A stretch of 64,000 nt of DNA from Escallonia rubra (taxonomy: Eukaryota; Streptophyta; Magnoliopsida; Escalloniales; Escalloniaceae). Shown one piece after another: positions 59,301 to 64,000 of this stretch (within the stretch, counting starts at the first letter, position 1; the number at the start of each line of letters is the position of its first letter). The stretch covers positions 248,001-312,000 of the forward strand of contig JAVXUO010000243.1 in NCBI GenBank assembly GCA_033065855.1. The letters are read 5' to 3'. The notes under the pieces are model-generated. The model saw only the letters and a program-made list of their open reading frames with translations, did no database searches and was not told the origin of the DNA. The translations under genes and the position numbers were made by a program.

Positions 59301-62300
59301 GAAGGTTTAACTCGCTTTTGGTAGCAAAGGTTGCGGTACTTTACGCATTTAATTATAGGTTTTATTATCTTTTTGGTTTATTCTTTCAGTTATTGAATGT
59401 GGCTCATATTGAGAATACTTTTGGGCGAGCATCTATTAAAATGATGGGTAGGGCTATAATCTATAACTTCTGTTCGGTTTATTATATTGTTTTCTAAGAA
59501 TTATTCCTGGTTTTATCGTCCAGAAGACCAGCCCTAAGGCTGTTTTATCCCAGTGTCTCTCTTTTGATTCTGTACTTGCCGTCGTTATGCTCTGTTATTG
59601 CCGAAATAGTATTTGCCGCGCCACACTGAAAGAACGCGTATGCATAAATGAACCGAGCTGTTCATGAACTGCTCGTGGTTCGTTCTCCAAAGAACTCGTT
59701 CAGGTTCGTTTGTATAATATACGAACTGAACATGAACAAAATTTTAGAGCTCGTTTATTAAACGAGCCGATCATGAACGTTCCAAAATGTTCACGAATGT
59801 GTTCGTGAACTGCTCGTCTAGATAATAACTTAGGGGCCGTACGTTTACGGTTTTCATTTTGTGTATTTGTATTGTGTTTTCGTTTTCAATATTTTTGTAT
59901 CTAATTACAAAATATCCTTGTGTACTTTTATTATTTTCACAATTTTTTTGTACTTACTTTTTTCAAGTTGTTTTCGTATGTTTACATTTTTATTTCCGTT
60001 TTCACTACTGTTATGGCCTTTTTTTTCCGCTTTTACCCTTACTCCAAAATGTACATCCTGCCCACCCGACCATCTTCTCCACCATTCCAACACCTGCCAT
60101 CTTCTCCACCCGACCATCTTCTCCACCAATTCATCAAGTTGCGGATTGAAATAGGACTTTGCCCAAAAGTGCCGCCATGTTCTTAATCCATTTAGAAAAC
60201 CCAAAGATCTTATGCTTGTGCTTCAGAAGGTTGTGTTTCCTGCACATCCTTCATGTAGTACTCCGTGCCAACTCTAGAAAGAGCTCCTCCAAGCCCCTGA
60301 CTTACCCCACAAACCATCACTACCCCAAAGGTAAAACTCCAATGCATCTCCATTGCCAGCATTTTAAACCAATAGATTGGTACCAAGATGCACTCACACA
60401 TCCGTCCTTTTGGTTCAGTTTCTGGCACTGCCTCACTACGAGTTGGAATTTCCTCTTCTTCCACCGTGATTCAAGATTCTAGCAATGACCCAGTCCATAA
60501 TGGTGCAATTGGAACTGGAACTCTCGCAAATTTGGTGGGGATTCTTCAGAGAATAGGAGGGTAAATAGGTGATAGTACAAGCAAGAAAAACCCAGTTAAG
60601 AAATAGGCGTTTCTTGATCCGGGTCTCCTAACAATGGATACAAAGGAAGATGTATGGGGTGAAGAAAGAGTATAGAAAGGAAGATCTATTCTCTTTCATG
60701 GTGATTACGATGGGGGGTGAACAAAAGGATAGGAAGAGAGAGAGAGAAAGAGAAGATGCAGATATCGGCAGGGGCATGGCAAAAATTGGGGGGACATGAT
60801 TTGTATTCTCTTACAGAGAGAATAGAGAGAGCTAGAAAAGGTGAAAACACCCTCCAGGTGTTTTTACATTTTTCAGTACTGTTTCGAAAAAGTATTCAAA
60901 AAGAATACAAAAAAAGATAAAAGTACACAAAAAAGGCATCTTTTTCATCATCATTACAAAAATGAATACAAAATTTTGTAAACGTACAGGGCCTTAATTA
61001 GGCCTATCCCAAAACTGTACTCTCAAGTTTACCTCCAATACAACTTTAGTACCCAAGTTTACAAAATTAACCCAAATTAGTACCTCGGCTAACGGACTAC
61101 GGATGTCGTTAAAAAGTAAGGGGTAGGACTGTCATTACGTGGCTCCTTTTTACAATCTTGCTCTCTCTCTTCTTTTTTTTCTTCTTCTTTAATTCAAACA
61201 CACAAAACCCACATACTACACACACAGTCGCCGCAACCCACCATAACTGGCCACCACCAACGTCGACCAATCATTTGGTTGGTTGGTCAACACCACAGCC
61301 GGCCGAACAACCAACGGCCACCACACCGCCGCCAAAAGCCACCTACAGCCCATCAAAGCAACGCACCATATGCCGCAATCGTTCATTTCAATGCCCTGAT
61401 TCTTCAAAAGCCAACAGATCATGTCAAGAACACAAAATCGCAGATAACAGCCGCCACCATACCCGTAACCAGCCCTGCACCACCAATGCCGGCTGATTGG
61501 TGGCTGTCGCCGCAACGTATGATATGCGGTAACTAATCCCACACCACCACCGCGGCCGATCTTGAAATTGGGCCACCATACTGCCGCCGACAGCCACCCA
61601 CTGTGGCCGTTTTGGACCACCACACCCATCCCGCACCACAAACGCCGGCCGATTGGTCACCGACAAATCACACCTGTAAAGTACATAGACGGCTACCCAC
61701 CATTTGCTTCTTAGACCCGATCTGCTAAGCCTCTAATTGGTTACCCTCCGATTAGTAATGGTAGTTGTCGTTAAAAACTAGGGGTACTGGGCGGTGGTCG
61801 GCGGCAGCGGGTTTGTGACGGCGGCCGGCGGCGTTGGTGGTGTTGTCTTTTGCTTAAACAAGTGAGGAAATAGACGGGGGAGGGAGGGAGAGAGAGAGAG
61901 AGAGAGAAAGTTTTAATGATTAAATTAAAGAAGAGAAAAAATCGGACGGTTAAAATAGTCACGTATTTTAAAGATATATTTTTCTATTATTGACAGTTCT
62001 ACCCCTCTGACTTTCTAACGGCATCCGTCCTCCGTCATCGTAGGTACTGATTTTGTTCGCTTTTTTAAACTTGGGTACTTCTTTGGCACACCTGCAAACT
62101 TGGGTACTTCTTTGACACACCTGCAAACTTGGGTACTAAAGCTCTACTGGGGGTAAACTTGAGGGTACAGTTTTGGGATTAGGCCACTTAATTATAATAT
62201 GTTCAAAGCCCAAAAGCAATATAACTTTATTGTAAATTATAATTAGTTTAAACTTGGAAACCTAAAATCAATTAGACAATTGGATCAAGTAAGGTTTAGT

Positions 62301-63508
62301 TCTGATTTGGAAAAATTGTTTTGAACGAGAACAGAGTTTTCAAGTTTGAGTTCGGTTCGTATAAATAAAGGAACGAACTCGAACCGAACACGAGTTTTGT
62401 GAACCAACCGGTGAACGAGTTCAAACAAGATTTTGAAAATTAAACGAACATGAACACGAGCATGACCTGAAACTAAACAAACAAGTTTGGACATACATCT
62501 GTTCTGCTCGAAGTCAGTTCGTATACAACCCTATGCACACCATCCAACCACCTCGTCTCAATTGTCACCAACTTTGACCATCATCATTCCGTTCATGCTC
62601 AAATTCTTTTTATGTTGATGATGTTTCCAACCTTGTCGGGTTGCATTGGTTTCATTTTGTGTAAAACTGTTTTTGCATAGTGGTAAAAATGTCTTAGAAG
62701 GGGAAGAATAATATTAAATCATAGCAATAAATCAATGTTAGAGGCCAAATTTTGTTTGTAGTTTCTGGAATTTAGTTTAATTATGGCTTCCCCAGAACTT
62801 GTAGTATTGAACTTATTGTACATCTTATATGAACATTTCATGCGACAATGTACGTTTAAATTTTAGCTTCATACTTTTTTTTTCCTAATGCTGGCAAAGG
62901 AGGTAGGTGGTACTTGAATCTGATATGACCTTGTGTTGTTTCAACTGATGCAGACTCAATTGCGTTTGGAAGCATTCTACACTTTCAATGAGAGATTTGC
63001 CAAAATCCGTAGTAAGAGGATAAAGAAAGCTGTTAAAGGAATTGCAGGGAACAAGTCATCAGAGTTAATGGATGACAGTGTGCAAGATGTTTCTGAAAGT
63101 AAAAAGAAAAGAAAAGTAAACCCCAATAAGGCTGAGAAGGACAAATCAGAAGAAGTGCTTAGTAAAATGCAGGTGGGCGATGCTGGAGACGAGATTAATG
63201 CTGCAGAAAAACTTGCCGCAAAGCATTTAAGAAAACGGAAGACCAAAGGAGAGCTAACTGGAAATGTAGAACCACTGATTCAGGGTGTAGGCAGGCGGAA
63301 TATCAGCAAGGGACTAAGTGTAGGAGGAAGAGGAAGAGGCAGAGAAAGAGGAAGAGGTAGAGACAGAGGCCGAGCTGTAGGAAGAGGTAGGTGGACCGAG
63401 AATTTTGCTCTTGGATATGCTGAAGCTAGCTCTGACGATGAAAACCATGGAGATAGTGAACCAGAAGTGCTAGTTCAGAAGAAAGAAGGGTCGTTTGAAG
63501 TACGAAGG
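50353..63508 (+). CDS. UVH3: DNA repair endonuclease UVH3 (XPG/RAD2/ERCC5 homologue), 14 exons, 3' end outside or unresolved
   Basis: Exons: 50353-50440, 50548-50798, 51463-51632, 51720-51837, 52387-52464, 52581-52634, 53062-53246, 53420-55118, 56230-56424, 56510-56595, 56901-57180, 57269-57405, 58055-58139, 62954-63508. They join in frame for 1,327 codons. XPG N-domain: residues 1-113 ([23 protein letters not shown]). An acidic spacer, mostly in the 1.7-kb exon 8, follows. The I-domain (882-1142) has metal-binding acids in APMEAEAQ (E897, E899), TDDSD (D917, D918, D920) and GSDYTEGV (D969). Then come a PCNA-binding box QLRLEAFY (1144-1151), a basic SKKKRK signal and an Arg/Gly run. The enzyme cuts 3' of DNA damage in nucleotide excision repair in the nucleus. 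Intron 12 has a GC donor; all others are GT-AG. The plant family has more C-terminal sequence than is seen here; a tiny terminal exon at 63772-63792 is possible but unconvincing, so the gene probably continues past the window. Confidence 0.93.
55119..56229 (+). other. intron 8 of UVH3
   Basis: 1.1-kb GT-AG intron without a recognised element; a G run (55963-55973) lies within it. Confidence 0.6.
57406..58054 (+). other. intron 12 of UVH3 with GC-AG ends
   Basis: The coding frame requires the junction CGAAG/gcgagt at the 5' side and acag/ATTGTG at the 3' side, restoring [15 protein letters not shown]. The only nearby GT (57409) would shift the frame. Apart from the C at intron position 2 the donor fits the consensus well, as is usual for GC donors. 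Confidence 0.85.
58141..58416. repeat. CT microsatellite with a ~140-bp tandem duplication at the intron 13 donor
   Basis: 58141-58286 and 58287-58416 are direct copies. Each starts with (TC)n and CCCTCCC and continues with TTGACACTGATGCAGGATCA or a variant, GAGAGGAGCAAAGTACTGTA and a T-rich end. The first copy begins at the second base of the intron. Confidence 0.9.
59833..60993. mobile_element. 1,161-bp PIF/Harbinger-like element carrying a host gene fragment
   Basis: Terminal inverted repeats GGGGCCGTACGTTTAC (left) and GGCCCTGTACGTTTAC (reverse complement of right) match at 13 of 16. The 3-bp TTA is duplicated on both sides (59830-59832 and 60994-60996). GGGCC-type ends with a TTA duplication are typical of PIF/Harbinger and Tourist elements. 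Subterminal parts are rich in ATTTTGTAT and ATACAAA words. The interior contains the transporter fragment at 60210-60464. No transposase. Confidence 0.72.
60210..60464 (-). pseudogene. captured fragment of a probable folate-biopterin transporter gene
   Basis: The minus-strand frame encodes 84 residues with clear protein character. An acidic start with [12 protein letters not shown] is followed by [20 protein letters not shown], then [20 protein letters not shown] and [11 protein letters not shown], then a stop. The combination of a membrane-entry helix, [18 protein letters not shown] and VQPSEAQ is what I know from the N-terminal part of plant folate-biopterin transporters (BT1 family). Downstream of SEAQ the frame ends at once, where the intact protein would continue into its next helix. 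It therefore looks like a captured exon piece. Family named from memory of the motif; a search would settle it. Confidence 0.6.
61001..62185. mobile_element. 1,185-bp Mutator-like element with 9-bp TSD
   Basis: Terminal inverted repeats of about 60 bp: left GGCCTATCCCAAAACTGTAC, right as inverse GGCCTAATCCCAAAACTGTA. Both continue through CTCAAGTTTACC and TTTAGTACCCAAGTTT. The right TSD is ACTTAATTA (62186-62194); the left copy is cut, with TTAATTA (60994-61000) next to the element and AC-TTA beyond the later insertion. The words CTTGGGTACTTCTTTG-CACACC are repeated near the right end. The interior is rich in GCCACCACC and GCCGGC and shows no transposase. Confidence 0.8.
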
Positions 63509-64000
63509 GTAAGATTTGCTGTTCTCTGTTACTGCATTCTACCTTACCTGTCAAGGCGGTTTATTGAGATAAAATTTATAAATAAGGGAGGGATGGAAAG
63601 ACTTGGTGACTCAGATTGGTAGTGCAAGCTGATCTGAGTTAGCCTGATTACTTTGGGATTGGTTTTCCTTCGGTTGCACTTTGAGACTACCTTTGTCCAG
63701 TTTTCCATATAGATGTTTGAATAGACAGAATTTTGTTGGTTCTGGTTGGCTCTTGTGTGAATCTGGACCAGGTGCGTGATGCGAGGCATTGATTCTGATG
63801 AAGTAAGACAATTATTTTATTCAAGGACCACAGTTTTTGTCAAGCTGTCTTCATTTTGGCAGTTCTTCAGAAGTTTTATGCTAGAAATACGAGAAGTAAG
63901 CCTAGTTGATAGCCGAATATTTTTATAATTTTAAGCTGTCCCCTAATGGCCGTTAGCTAACAGAAGGAAAAAATTGTTTGTGCGAGATTACCTCGTTCTT
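63509..64000 (+). other. 3' part of the UVH3 locus, exon content unresolved
   Basis: Starts with a good donor (GTAAGA). A 3' splice site at 63770-63771 could lead to a six-residue terminal exon ending in TGA (63790-63792). The conserved C-terminal continuation expected after FEVRR (Lys/Arg-rich) is not visible, so the next true exon may lie outside the window. Confidence 0.4.

Larger units (their letters stand above)
59639..62533. mobile_element. hAT-like MITE, copy 2, interrupted by two insertions
   Basis: 59639-59832 and 62186-62533 together reproduce the 537-bp element at 5603-6139. Shared tracts include GAACTCGTTCA, TTGTATAATA-ACGAA, TTAGACAATTGGATCAAGTA and CATGACCTGAAACTAAACAA. The right end CAACCCTA matches. 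The left tip (TAGGGCTG in the model) is altered; TATGCA is present at both outer junctions. Confidence 0.75.
58140..62953 (+). other. 4.8-kb intron 13 of UVH3 filled with nested transposons
   Basis: From left to right: the CT duplication (58141-58416), about 1.2 kb of undefined sequence, a hAT copy (59639-62533) entered by two elements (59833-60993 and 61001-62185), then 400 bp of plain intron. The 3' splice site is GATGCAG/ACTCAA. Confidence 0.75.

Noticed and set aside
61158..61666. Frames of 80-141 codons on both strands inside the Mutator-like element
   Set aside because: Low-complexity His/Thr/Pro or Gly/Trp-rich translations from GCCACC-type repeats; no transposase motif.
63772..63792. 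Short terminal exon for UVH3 (six codons and a stop)
   Set aside because: It has a usable 3' splice site but does not resemble the C-terminus of the family, so it was not added to the gene model.

Overview
This window is nuclear DNA of a flowering plant, most likely a eudicot. It is AT-rich, its genes carry GT-AG introns, the encoded proteins belong to plant families, and the space between and inside genes is filled with plant-type transposons: hAT, Mutator-like, PIF/Harbinger-like and Ty3-type LTR pieces. I cannot name the species from the sequence. No bacterial, viral or organellar gene and no CRISPR array is visible.

Genes in order: the C-terminal end of an unrecognised Gln/His-rich protein (1-330, +); a small secreted peptide precursor with a PIP/PIPL-type SGPS...GxGH motif (3129-3380, -); a 163-residue protein of a plant-specific stress-related type (6720-7211, +); an ATL46/47-like RING-H2 ubiquitin ligase (13242-14384, -); a two-exon LRR receptor pseudokinase (17851-20244, -); a six-exon ubiquitin-conjugating enzyme of the UBC4/5/6 type (21949-28446, -) with a probable untranslated leader exon near 31 kb; a two-exon HIG1-domain mitochondrial protein split by a 5.1-kb intron (33314-38643, -); and the XPG/RAD2-type repair nuclease UVH3 (50353 to beyond 63508, +), of which 14 exons were placed and join in frame for 1,327 codons. 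The genes look like unrelated housekeeping and signalling loci; no operon-like or clustered pathway is apparent.

The regions between genes hold a layered transposon record. Complete short elements with target-site duplications (TSDs) lie at 1239-1777, 4465-4708, 5603-6139, 8428-9852 and 11062-11252. From 41 to 46.6 kb a degraded Mutator-like element with a plant-mobile-domain (PMD/MAIN-like) pseudogene was hit by an LTR, which was then hit by a second Mutator-like element with a perfect 9-bp TSD. A related LTR with a primer-binding site lies in an intron of the E2 gene.

The most notable structure is in UVH3 intron 13. A hAT copy there was entered by a Mutator-like element, whose left TSD was then entered by a PIF/Harbinger-like element. 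That last element carries a piece of what looks like a folate-biopterin transporter gene. The same UVH3 gene also needs one GC-AG intron and has a very poor 5' splice site fused to a CT microsatellite. No wholly new system could be demonstrated; these nested and gene-capturing elements are the strongest leads.
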